The notes below the pieces were generated by a model, which saw nothing but the letters and a program-made list of their open reading frames with translations, searched no databases and was not told the DNA's origin. The translations under genes were made by a program, and so were the position numbers. A stretch of DNA of 12,824 nucleotides from an uncultured Oscillospiraceae bacterium (lineage in GTDB: Bacteria > Bacillota > Clostridia > Oscillospirales > Oscillospiraceae): assembly GCA_900752285.1 (NCBI GenBank), contig CAADUW010000033.1, forward strand, positions 1-12,824. Reading direction: 5' to 3'. Position 1 is the stretch's first letter; each line of letters starts with the position of its first letter. Positions 1 through 6,675 of the stretch are shown here, in pieces.

Positions 1-105
1 CCCCGAAGGGGCAAGAGAGACCACCCTGGGGTGCGCCCCGACAGAAAATGATCAGAATCCCTTTGCCGCCTGCGGGCGGCAAACTCTGCGAGGCTTTTAT
101 GACAC
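1..105. repeat. Intergenic repeat element, copy A (left end outside window)
   Basis: Positions 12-105 match 9714-9807 with three mismatches, and 20-105 match 9722-9807 with a single mismatch (a99 versus t9801). It carries the family's hallmark parts: a CCCC-GAA-GGGG mini-hairpin at 1-11, a GGGG-TGCG-CCCC hairpin near 29-40, a TTTGCCGCC-TGCG-GGCGGCAAA hairpin at about 62-83, and the terminal segment CTTTTATGACA. Immediately after it lies CGCTG and then the terminator at 112-140, the same order as the other two copies. The left part of the element is beyond the window edge. It contains no open frame that looks coding. Confidence 0.85.
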
Positions 106-111
106 GCTGCT

Positions 112-140
112 TCCGCCCCACACAGGTGGGGCGGATTTTT
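112..140 (+). terminator. Rho-independent terminator of a gene upstream of the window
   Basis: Stem TCCGCCCCAC / GTGGGGCGGA (112-121 and 126-135, ten perfect pairs) with loop ACAG, followed by five T at 136-140. It begins seven bases after the end of repeat copy A, so it should end transcripts of a plus-strand gene to the left that read through the repeat. Confidence 0.85.
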
Positions 141-228
141 CCGTCCGCGCGGCGGATAAATCAGGGCAGCACCGCACAATTGCGTCTGCGAGTCTCCGTC
201 GCCCGGGTTGGGGCGGATGGGAAAATGT

Positions 229-256
229 CCGGAAAATTGCCGGAATGTTTCCGGAA
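229..256. promoter_or_regulatory. Three CCGGAA motifs phased at 11 bp upstream of ppdK
   Basis: CCGGAA begins at 229, 240 and 251, exactly one helical turn apart, with the last unit forming the perfect palindrome TTTCCGGAAA at 248-257. The array lies 61 bp upstream of the ppdK -35 box, a suitable place for an activator or for cooperative binding. The rest of 141-316 shows no gene and becomes AT-rich towards the promoter. A regulator is inferred only; none is identified. Confidence 0.4.
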
Positions 257-316
257 ATAGTTTCTTTCCATTCTGGAAAATTTTTTCGGAATTCATGCAG
301 AATATGGAAAAAATAA

Positions 317-345
317 TTGCATTTTCCCGGGAGCCGTGGTATACT
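317..345 (+). promoter_or_regulatory. Sigma-A-type promoter of ppdK
   Basis: TTGCAT at 317-322, a 17-bp spacer, and TATACT at 340-345. Predicted transcription would start near 352, leaving a leader of about 66 nt. The ppdK ribosome-binding site GAAAGGGG lies at 403-410, seven bases before the ATG at 418. The leader contains TGTCAAAAAG (361-370), which is identical to the terminal motif of the intergenic repeat family; this may be chance. Confidence 0.7.
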
Positions 346-417
346 GTTTGGGCGCTGAAATGTCAAAAAGTTTTATGCGGAGATTCGTAAAAAAGAATTT
401 GTGAAAGGGGTATCTTA

Positions 418-3048
418 ATGTCTCATAAGTATGTCTACCTGTTCACCGAAGGCAACGGCAAAATGCGGGAGCTTCTGGGCGGCAAGGGCGCCAATCTGGC
501 GGAAATGACCAACATTGGTCTGCCTGTCCCTCAGGGCTTCACCATCACCACCGAGGCCTGCACCAAGTACTACGAGGACGGCCGCAGCATCAATCCTGAA
601 ATTCAGGCCGAAATCATGCAGTACGTGGAGAAGATGGAACAAATCACCGGTAAGAAGTTCGGTGATCAGGAAAATCCCCTGCTGGTTTCCGTCCGTTCCG
701 GTGCCCGTGCCTCCATGCCCGGCATGATGGACACCATCCTGAACCTGGGCCTGAACGAGGACGTGGTGGCGGTTCTGGCCGCCAAGTCCGGCAACCCCCG
801 CTGGGCGTGGGACTGCTACCGCCGGTTCATCCAGATGTACTCCGACGTGGTTATGGAAGTCGGCAAGAAGTATTTTGAGGTTCTCATTGACCAGATGAAG
901 GCCCGGAAGGGCGTAACTCAGGACGTGGAGCTGGACGCCGCCGACCTGAAGGAGCTGGCCATGCAGTTCAAGGCCGAGTATAAGAACAAGCTGGGCGAGG
1001 ACTTCCCCACCGATCCCGTGGAGCAGCTGATGGGCGCCATCAAGGCCGTGTTCCGCTCCTGGGACAACCCCCGCGCCAACGTTTACCGTCGTGACAACGA
1101 TATTCCCTACTCCTGGGGCACTGCCGTCAACGTTCAGTCCATGGCCTTCGGCAACATGGGCGATGACTGCGGCACCGGCGTTGCGTTCACCCGGAACCCC
1201 GCCACCGGCGAGAAGGTTCTGTTCGGCGAGTTCCTGACCAACGCACAGGGTGAGGACGTGGTTGCCGGTGTCCGGACCCCCATGCCCATCTCCCAGATGG
1301 CCGAGAAGTTCCCCGAGGCCTTTGCCCAGTTCGAGAAGGTCTGCCAGATTCTCGAGAGCCACTATCACGACATGCAGGACATGGAGTTCACCGTGGAGAA
1401 CGGCAAGCTCTACATGCTCCAGACCCGGAACGGCAAGCGTACCGCCGCCGCCGCGCTGAAGATCGCCTGCGATCTGGTGGACGAAGGCATGATCGATGAG
1501 AAGCAGGCCGTTGCCATGATCGAGCCCCGGACGCTGGACACCCTGCTCCATCCCCAGTTTGACCCCGCCGCGCTGAAGGCGACCCAGCCCGTTGCCAAGG
1601 CACTGGCCGCTTCTCCCGGAGCCGCCTGCGGCAAGATCGTTTTCTCCGCCGAGGACGCCAAGGCATGGGCTGCCCGGGGTGAGAAGGTGGTTTTGGTCCG
1701 TCTGGAGACCTCTCCCGAGGACATCGAGGGCATGAAGTCCGCACAGGGCATTCTGACCGTCCGCGGCGGCATGACCTCTCACGCAGCCGTGGTTGCCCGC
1801 GGCATGGGCACCTGCTGCGTTTCCGGCTGCTCCGCCATTGTCATGGACGAGGAGCACAAGCAGTTCACGCTGACCGGCAAAACCTATCACGAGGGCGACT
1901 TCCTGTCTCTGGACGGCTCCACCGGCAACATTTATGACGGTGTGATTCCCACCCGGGACGCGCAGATTGCCGGTGAGTTCGGCCGGATCATGGCCTGGGC
2001 TGACAAGTACCGCCGTCTGGAGGTCCGTACCAATGCCGACACTCCCAGAGACGCCAAAAAGGCCCGGGAGCTGGGCGCACAGGGCATCGGCCTGTGCCGT
2101 ACCGAGCACATGTTCTTCGAAGAGGGCCGGATCGGCTCCTTCCGGGAAATGATCTGCTCTGACACCGTGGAAGAGCGGGAAAAGGCGCTGACCAAGATCC
2201 TGCCCATGCAGCAGGGCGACTTCAAGGCCCTGTACGAGGCCATGGAGGGCAAGCCCGTCACCATCCGGTTCCTGGATCCCCCGCTCCATGAGTTCGTTCC
2301 CACCACCGAGCCCGAAATCGAAGAACTGGCTGCCGTTCAGGGCAAGACCGTTCAGGAGATCAAGGACATCATTGCTTCCCTCCACGAGGCCAACCCCATG
2401 ATGGGTCACCGCGGCTGCCGTCTGAGCGTCACCTATCCCGAAATCGCCGCCATGCAGACCAAGGCCGTCATCCGTGCGGCTCTGGAAGTGAAGGCTGCGC
2501 ATCCCGATTGGGCTGTGGCGCCCGAGATCATGATCCCGCTGGTCGGCGACGTGAAGGAACTGAAGTACGTGAAGGACATCGTGGTCAAGACCGCCGACGC
2601 GGAGATCGCCGCCTCCGGCGTGGACCTCAAGTACTCCGTGGGCACCATGATCGAGATTCCCCGTGCCTGCCTGACCGCTGACGAGATTGCAAAGGAAGCC
2701 GCTTTCTTCTGCTTCGGTACCAATGACCTGACCCAGATGACCTTCGGCTTCTCCCGTGACGACGCCGGCAAGTTCCTGGATGCCTACTACGATTCCAAGA
2801 TTTACGAGAGCGATCCCTTCGCCAAGCTGGATCAGGTTGGCGTAGGCAAGCTGATGCAGATGGCCGTGCAGCTGGGCAGATCCACCCGCCCCGACCTGCA
2901 CCTGGGCATCTGCGGTGAGCACGGCGGCGACCCCATGAGTGTGGAGTTCTGCCACCGGATCGGTCTGGACTATGTGTCCTGCAGCCCCTTCCGCGTGCCC
3001 ATCGCCCGTCTGGCCGCCGCACAGGCCGCCATCCGGGAAATGGCCTGA
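418..3048 (+). CDS. ppdK: Pyruvate, phosphate dikinase
   Basis: A complete 876-residue PPDK, which interconverts pyruvate + ATP + phosphate and PEP + AMP + pyrophosphate in the cytoplasm. In anaerobes it can run in either direction, saving ATP in glycolysis or making PEP. The N-terminal nucleotide-binding domain opens with a GGKGANLAEM segment and GSARASMPGMMDT. The swivelling phosphohistidine domain has GGMTSHAAVVARGMG with His455, the residue phosphorylated in the Clostridium symbiosum enzyme. The C-terminal PEP/pyruvate barrel has GTNDLTQMTFG and CGEHGGDP with the expected catalytic Cys832. Length is normal for bacterial PPDK. The start is supported by GAAAGGGG seven bases upstream. No gene for the PPDK regulatory kinase/phosphatase is nearby. 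It is transcribed alone and ends at a hairpin-repeat-hairpin structure. Identification is very secure. Confidence 0.98.
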   Translation: MSHKYVYLFTEGNGKMRELLGGKGANLAEMTNIGLPVPQGFTITTEACTKYYEDGRSINPEIQAEIMQYVEKMEQITGKKFGDQENPLLVSVRSGARASMPGMMDTILNLGLNEDVVAVLAAKSGNPRWAWDCYRRFIQMYSDVVMEVGKKYFEVLIDQMKARKGVTQDVELDAADLKELAMQFKAEYKNKLGEDFPTDPVEQLMGAIKAVFRSWDNPRANVYRRDNDIPYSWGTAVNVQSMAFGNMGDDCGTGVAFTRNPATGEKVLFGEFLTNAQGEDVVAGVRTPMPISQMAEKFPEAFAQFEKVCQILESHYHDMQDMEFTVENGKLYMLQTRNGKRTAAAALKIACDLVDEGMIDEKQAVAMIEPRTLDTLLHPQFDPAALKATQPVAKALAASPGAACGKIVFSAEDAKAWAARGEKVVLVRLETSPEDIEGMKSAQGILTVRGGMTSHAAVVARGMGTCCVSGCSAIVMDEEHKQFTLTGKTYHEGDFLSLDGSTGNIYDGVIPTRDAQIAGEFGRIMAWADKYRRLEVRTNADTPRDAKKARELGAQGIGLCRTEHMFFEEGRIGSFREMICSDTVEEREKALTKILPMQQGDFKALYEAMEGKPVTIRFLDPPLHEFVPTTEPEIEELAAVQGKTVQEIKDIIASLHEANPMMGHRGCRLSVTYPEIAAMQTKAVIRAALEVKAAHPDWAVAPEIMIPLVGDVKELKYVKDIVVKTADAEIAASGVDLKYSVGTMIEIPRACLTADEIAKEAAFFCFGTNDLTQMTFGFSRDDAGKFLDAYYDSKIYESDPFAKLDQVGVGKLMQMAVQLGRSTRPDLHLGICGEHGGDPMSVEFCHRIGLDYVSCSPFRVPIARLAAAQAAIREMA

Positions 3049-3064
3049 TTTCCTGATTCTGTAA

Positions 3065-3099
3065 CAGTGCCCCTCCCGCAAACTGTGGGAGGGGCACTG
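3065..3099. other. Hairpin left of repeat copy B, lacking a T-tract
   Basis: Stem CAGTGCCCCTCCCGCA / TGTGGGAGGGGCACTG (16 pairs, one of them G-U) with loop AAC. It has the form of a terminator stem but is followed by AGACTGTC rather than a T run. Its core CCCCTCCCGCA is shared with the true terminator at 3205-3243. It looks like the left member of a duplicated terminator pair split by the repeat element. Confidence 0.8.
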
Positions 3100-3103
3100 A
3101 GAC

Positions 3104-3199
3104 TGTCAAAAAGGGCTTTGCCCTTTCGTAGGCGGGCAAGACGCACAGCTCCGCGCCAAGAGCCGCCTGCGGGCGGCAAAATCTGCGAGCTTTTTGACA
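3104..3199. repeat. Intergenic repeat element, copy B (short form, 96 bp)
   Basis: It begins TGTCAAAAAGGGC-TTT-GCCCTTT and ends GCGAGCTTTTTGACA, so the ends form a 10-bp terminal inverted repeat (TGTCAAAAAG). Internally it keeps GGGCAAGACGCACA, similar to GGACAAGACGCACA in copy C, and the GCCGCC-TGCG-GGCGGC hairpin. Compared with copy C it lacks about 140 bp of the middle. Direct repeats CACTGAG lie at 3095-3101 and 3200-3206 around it. It carries no coding frame, so it is a non-autonomous, MITE-like or REP-like element. Confidence 0.85.
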
Positions 3200-3204
3200 C
3201 ACTG

Positions 3205-3243
3205 AGCCGCCCCTCCCGCATTTTGCGGGAGGGGCGGCTTTTT
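3205..3243 (+). terminator. Rho-independent terminator of ppdK
   Basis: Stem AGCCGCCCCTCCCGCA / TGCGGGAGGGGCGGCT (16 perfect pairs), loop TTT, and five T at the end. It lies 156 nt after the ppdK stop, because repeat copy B and the hairpin at 3065-3099 intervene. It also sits between convergent ppdK and the DUF5692 gene. On the minus strand no T run follows, so it is a proper terminator only for the plus direction. Confidence 0.9.
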
Positions 3244-3260
3244 ATGGACGGATCATGAAA

Positions 3261-4313
3261 TTACTCGGCTCTTGCCATGGCTTCGTCGAAGTCTTTGGTG
3301 CCGATAAAGATTTCCTGCTTGTAGGGATTCCGCTTCAGGAGGATGGAGCGTTTGATGATAACGCCCAGACACAGTACGTTGATGCCGAAGGCAAGAACCG
3401 CCATGAGGCCCTGCATTCTGGGGTCAACGGAGGTGGGCATGGCGGTGATCTCCACGGCGGAGTGGTACTGCCCGGCGTAGAGGGTCGGCAGCACGGAGAA
3501 GGGCGCCGTGATCTGGAACAGAGGCAGCACCTGAGCGAACATGCACCAGATGCCCAGAGTATTGGCCCGGTTCTGGATCCAGCCGCCCTTGTTCCACAGC
3601 AAGGCGGCTACCGTGGGCGCCAGCAGCAGCGCAAGTCCGCAGTACCAGGAATGGGTAGGCAGGTTCAGGTAAGTATAGGTGAAGTTCCACACATCGTAGG
3701 CCACAATATACCAGACGGTCATATCGGGCCAGAGCATGTCGTCATGCTTTTTGGAGGAGTAAATGCCCCACCAGCCGGTCATGCAGAAAATATTGATCAG
3801 GCCCGCAATGGCGTTGAGCCAGTTCCACCAGCCGCCGTAGAGCCACACGCCCTCGGAGGAGAACCACCAGCCGCCGCCCAGCAGAGAGCCGTTTCCCGCC
3901 GCGGCCGCCTGAGCGCCCTTGATGGCGGACTCCACATCGGAGAAGTTGGCGATCATGATATTGATGGCAACAATGATGAAGGGGAAGGGCTTGAACCACT
4001 CGTACTTGCCCAGACCTTCCTTGTACTTGAGCATCATGAAGCCGATGCAGCCGGCACAGGCGGCGTAGAGCTTGGCGTAGTGGAACCAGCTGTTCATGTA
4101 ACGGTAGGTCTGGTTCTTCAGCGCCCAGTCCATCCCCATGGCGGCGCAGACGGCAACCACGATGAAGTAGACGGTGAGGGCGCCCAGCACCACGCCGAAA
4201 ATGGCGATGCCGCCCTTTTTGGTTTTCCGGGCAATCTCGTTGGTCAGGATCAGGCCTGCGAAAACCAGCACCCAGCCCAGGATCTGCCACATGCTTTCAA
4301 TTTGGAACAACAT
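3261..4313 (-). CDS. DUF5692 family polytopic membrane protein
   Basis: A 350-residue integral membrane protein that I place in the DUF5692 family by its overall pattern; its function is not known. About nine hydrophobic segments span the whole length, and the C-terminus is short, charged and cytosolic-looking. It is unusually rich in tryptophan (20 residues), with a cluster of WW pairs and nearby W between residues about 149 and 182 in a Gly-rich context. I chose the ATG at 4313, which starts directly before the first hydrophobic stretch and has a purine-rich AGAAAGAAGAG just upstream. An in-frame ATG at 4391 would add 26 residues of arginine-rich, non-membrane sequence overlapping a leader hairpin. 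It is divergently transcribed from the aldehyde dehydrogenase, and each has its own promoter. The family name is fairly sure; no function is proposed. Confidence 0.85.
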   Translation of the reverse strand: MLFQIESMWQILGWVLVFAGLILTNEIARKTKKGGIAIFGVVLGALTVYFIVVAVCAAMGMDWALKNQTYRYMNSWFHYAKLYAACAGCIGFMMLKYKEGLGKYEWFKPFPFIIVAINIMIANFSDVESAIKGAQAAAAGNGSLLGGGWWFSSEGVWLYGGWWNWLNAIAGLINIFCMTGWWGIYSSKKHDDMLWPDMTVWYIVAYDVWNFTYTYLNLPTHSWYCGLALLLAPTVAALLWNKGGWIQNRANTLGIWCMFAQVLPLFQITAPFSVLPTLYAGQYHSAVEITAMPTSVDPRMQGLMAVLAFGINVLCLGVIIKRSILLKRNPYKQEIFIGTKDFDEAMARAE

Positions 4314-4341
4314 TACGGACACTCTTCTTTCTCTATTTTGT

Positions 4342-4358
4342 CGGAAGCCCCGCTTCCG
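4342..4358 (-). promoter_or_regulatory. Hairpin in the DUF5692 leader
   Basis: A perfect seven-pair stem CGGAAGC / GCTTCCG with a three-base loop, lying 28 bases upstream of the DUF5692 ATG in a leader of about 95 nt. No T run follows it on the minus strand, so it is not an obvious attenuator. A second inverted repeat, CAAAT-TGTA-ATTTG, lies at 4375-4388. Confidence 0.4.
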
Positions 4359-4415
4359 CGGTTCACAGGGAATACAAATTGTAATTTGCAAAACTCTTTC
4401 ATTTAAATCGGTATG

Positions 4416-4444
4416 ATTTTATCAAATTTCCATATGGCTGTAAA
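4416..4444 (-). promoter_or_regulatory. Promoter of the DUF5692 gene
   Basis: On the minus strand TTTACA (4444-4439), a 17-bp spacer, then TAAAAT (4421-4416). Transcription would start near 4409, giving a leader of about 95 nt. Its -35 box is only 11 bp from the -35 box of the divergent aldehyde dehydrogenase promoter, so one protein bound between them could affect both. Confidence 0.65.
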
Positions 4445-4455
4445 GTGCTTTCTCA

Positions 4456-4483
4456 TTGACATTCCGCACAAATTTTGTACAAT
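4456..4483 (+). promoter_or_regulatory. Promoter of the aldehyde dehydrogenase gene
   Basis: TTGACA at 4456-4461, a 16-bp spacer, then TACAAT at 4478-4483. The spacer and -10 overlap the inverted repeat ACAAA-T-TTTGT (4468-4478), a possible operator. The predicted leader is about 38 nt. Confidence 0.65.
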
Positions 4484-4527
4484 ATTTTTGGCACTTCGCG
4501 TCACTTGATTTTCAGGAGGAAGGAACC

Positions 4528-5907
4528 ATGACAGAGTCCGAAATTCAGAAGCTGGTATCCGATCAGCGGGCGTATTTTCGCACGGGAACTACGCTGTCCT
4601 TATCGTTCCGGAGGGAACGGCTGGAGCTGCTTGCCCGGCTGCTCCGGACCCGGGAGGGGGAGTTTGCCGGTGCGCTCCGGGCAGATCTGGGAAAAAGTCC
4701 CTCCGAAAGCTATCTATGCGAAATCGGTATGGCCCGGTCGGAGGTCTCCTACCTGCTGCGCAATCTTGCGAAGCTTTCCTGCCCCCGGCGGGCAAGGACG
4801 CCCCTTGCCCAGTTCCCCGCCCGCAGCTTTCTCCAGCCCATGCCCTTGGGGAACACCCTGATCCTCAGCCCCTGGAACTATCCCCTTCTGCTGACGGTGG
4901 GGCCGCTGGCGGCTGCCATTGCCGCGGGAGATACGGTCATCCTGAAGCCCAGCGCCTACAGCCCCCATACCAGTGCGCTCCTGGCCCGGCTGATCGGAGA
5001 AAACTTCGACCCCCGCCACATTGGGGTCGTCACCGGCGGACGGGAAGAAAACGCCGCCCTGCTGGATCAGAAATTCGATTTTGTGTTCTTCACCGGCAGT
5101 CAGAACGTGGGGCGGGAGGTCCTCCGCCGGTGCGCCGAGCACCTGACCCCGGTGGTGCTGGAGTTGGGCGGCAAGAGCCCCTGCATCGTGGACCGGGACG
5201 CGGACATTCCCCTCGCTGCCCGTCGGATCGTATTCGGCAAGTTTCTGAACTGCGGGCAGACCTGTGTTGCCCCGGACTACGTGCTGTGTCAGAAGGATGT
5301 AGAATCCGACTTCCTGCGGGAGGTGCAGAAGCAAATCCGGATCCAGTTCGGCGAGGAGCCTCTGAAAAACCCGGATTACGGAAATATTATCAGCCGGAAG
5401 CATTTTGACCGGCTGCTGGGACTTCTGGACCCCGCCAAAACCCTGTGCGGCGGGGAAACGGAGCCGGAGCGGCTGCGGATCGCCCCCACGGTGCTCACCG
5501 GAGTCACGGCGGAGGACCCGGTCATGGGGCAGGAAATTTTCGGGCCCATCCTGCCGGTTCTTACCTATGACCGGTTTGCGGACGTGACCGCGGCGCTGAA
5601 GCAGGCAAAGGAACCCCTTGCCCTGTATCTGTTTTCCGGGAACCGGGACCATATCCGCACGGTCACCCGGGAAATTCCCAGCGGCGGCGTATGCCTGAAC
5701 GATGTGATCGTCCATCTGGCAACGGAATACCTGCCCTTCGGCGGCGTGGGACAGAGCGGTATGGGGGCCTACCACGGACAAACCGGTTTTGACACCTTCT
5801 CCCACCTGAAGCCCGTTCTCGACCGGAAGCTCTGGCCGGACCTCCCCATGCGTTACCAGCCCTATACGAAGAAGAAAGACAAAGCCGTACGGCAGTTTTT
5901 GAAGTAA
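4528..5907 (+). CDS. Aldehyde dehydrogenase, class 3 type
   Basis: A 459-residue NAD(P)-dependent aldehyde dehydrogenase that oxidises an aldehyde to the acid. The cofactor-binding segment LILSPWNYPL lies near residues 111-120, followed by FTGSQNVGREV. The general base is Glu212 in VLELGGKSP, and the catalytic nucleophile is Cys246 in NCGQTCVAPDYV. The C-terminus has PFGGVGQSGMG and the basic tail RYQPYTKKK typical of ALDH3-like bacterial enzymes. Length matches that subfamily (about 450-460) rather than the roughly 490-500 of other classes. I chose ATG 4528 because AGGAGGAAGG lies just before it; the frame is open further upstream but that would run through the promoter. It appears monocistronic. 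The substrate cannot be read from sequence; medium- to long-chain aldehydes are usual for relatives. Confidence 0.95.
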   Translation: MTESEIQKLVSDQRAYFRTGTTLSLSFRRERLELLARLLRTREGEFAGALRADLGKSPSESYLCEIGMARSEVSYLLRNLAKLSCPRRARTPLAQFPARSFLQPMPLGNTLILSPWNYPLLLTVGPLAAAIAAGDTVILKPSAYSPHTSALLARLIGENFDPRHIGVVTGGREENAALLDQKFDFVFFTGSQNVGREVLRRCAEHLTPVVLELGGKSPCIVDRDADIPLAARRIVFGKFLNCGQTCVAPDYVLCQKDVESDFLREVQKQIRIQFGEEPLKNPDYGNIISRKHFDRLLGLLDPAKTLCGGETEPERLRIAPTVLTGVTAEDPVMGQEIFGPILPVLTYDRFADVTAALKQAKEPLALYLFSGNRDHIRTVTREIPSGGVCLNDVIVHLATEYLPFGGVGQSGMGAYHGQTGFDTFSHLKPVLDRKLWPDLPMRYQPYTKKKDKAVRQFLK

Positions 5908-5982
5908 GGCACGCTCCGGTAATCGTTCAGCGGAACGGAATTCATCGGGATTTCCCGCCAGACCCAACGTTTTGCAGGCGCA

Positions 5983-6014
5983 GCCCTTTTCCCGCTTTTG
6001 GGAGGGCCGGTTTT
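5983..6014 (+). terminator. Possible terminator after the aldehyde dehydrogenase
   Basis: Outer stem GCCCT / AGGGC enclosing CCC-GCTTTT-GGG with a TTT bulge, then CGG and four T. It begins 75 nt after the stop codon. The stem is interrupted and the T run short, so this is a modest call. The rest of 5908-6160 holds no gene that I can support; ATGAC-T-GTCAT at 6080-6090 is a small inverted repeat. Confidence 0.4.
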
Positions 6015-6160
6015 CATTGCGGGAGCACCGGAAAACGGGTTCGCAAAAACGTTATGCCGCATTCCCCTGAGATCGTCACATGACTGTCATTTTCCTGTAA
6101 AACCTTGGAAAATCTGAGGGATCGGTAACGTTTCTTCACAAAAATGTCTGTTTCTCTGCA

Positions 6161-6189
6161 TTGACGGCAGGCCGCTTTTCTGCTATGAT
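6161..6189 (+). promoter_or_regulatory. Promoter of the nfeD-SPFH-DUF6440 operon
   Basis: TTGACG at 6161-6166, a 17-bp spacer, and TATGAT at 6184-6189. A start site six to seven bases downstream falls at about 6196, directly on the ribosome-binding site AAGGAGGG (6197-6204). The leader would therefore be only about 15 nt long. Confidence 0.75.
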
Positions 6190-6210
6190 AAGGAAAAAGG
6201 AGGGATGGCT

Positions 6211-6660
6211 ATGATGCCTGTGATCTGGTTGGCACTGCTGGTGCTGTTTCTGCTGGCAGAGGCGGCGACGGTGGCGCTGGTTTCCCTGTGGTTTGCCGCC
6301 GGTGCGCTGGCAGCGATCCTCGTTTGTCTGCTGGGCGGCAGCGTGGCGGTCCAGTGTGTGGTATTTTTCCTTGTGTCCGCGGTCCTGCTGGGACTGGTGC
6401 GGCCGCTGCTGCGGCGGTATGTGAATCCCCGGATCGTAAAAACCAATGTGGATTCCGTGGCAGGTACCGAGGGACTGGTTACGGAAGCCATCGATAACAT
6501 TTCCGGAGCCGGTCAGGTAAAGCTGGGCGCCATGGTCTGGACGGCCCGGAGCACCGACGGCAATCCCATTCCGGCGGGCACCCGGATCCGGGCAGACCGG
6601 GTCGAGGGCGTGAAGGTCTTCGTTTCTCCCCTGCGGGTCTCCGCCGGGGTCAATGAATAA
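6211..6660 (+). CDS. NfeD family membrane protein
   Basis: A 149-residue short-form NfeD protein. Hydrophobic segments fill residues about 2-62 (two to three membrane helices). The C-terminal half from residue about 75 is a soluble beta-rich OB-fold-like domain beginning GTEGLVTEAIDNISGAGQV and ending near VKVFVSPL. Short NfeD proteins without the serine-protease domain are partners of SPFH/stomatin-type proteins and are thought to help organise membrane microdomains. I prefer ATG 6211 over 6205, because the ribosome-binding site AAGGAGGG ends at 6204 and would touch the earlier ATG. The downstream SPFH gene begins 15 bases after the stop, consistent with an operon. Family confidence is high; the precise role is inferred from context. 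Confidence 0.9.
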   Translation: MMPVIWLALLVLFLLAEAATVALVSLWFAAGALAAILVCLLGGSVAVQCVVFFLVSAVLLGLVRPLLRRYVNPRIVKTNVDSVAGTEGLVTEAIDNISGAGQVKLGAMVWTARSTDGNPIPAGTRIRADRVEGVKVFVSPLRVSAGVNE

Positions 6661-6675
6661 CAGGAGGTAAGAAAA

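Noticed and set aside
346..417. Riboswitch in the ppdK leader
   Set aside because: Only about 66 nt long, with no strong stem or known aptamer pattern.
415..3081. Minus-strand open frame of 888 codons opposite ppdK
   Set aside because: It mirrors the codon bias of ppdK, reads as His/Gly/Val/Leu-rich sequence with no domain, and has no ribosome-binding site. It is a shadow of a secure gene.
4314..4391. Upstream start (ATG 4391) for the DUF5692 protein
   Set aside because: It would add an Arg-rich stretch through the leader hairpin and lacks a ribosome-binding site; the ATG at 4313 directly precedes the first membrane segment.
3255..4406. Plus-strand open frame of 383 codons opposite the DUF5692 gene
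   Set aside because: The minus-strand frame gives a coherent nine-helix membrane protein with promoter; this frame gives none.
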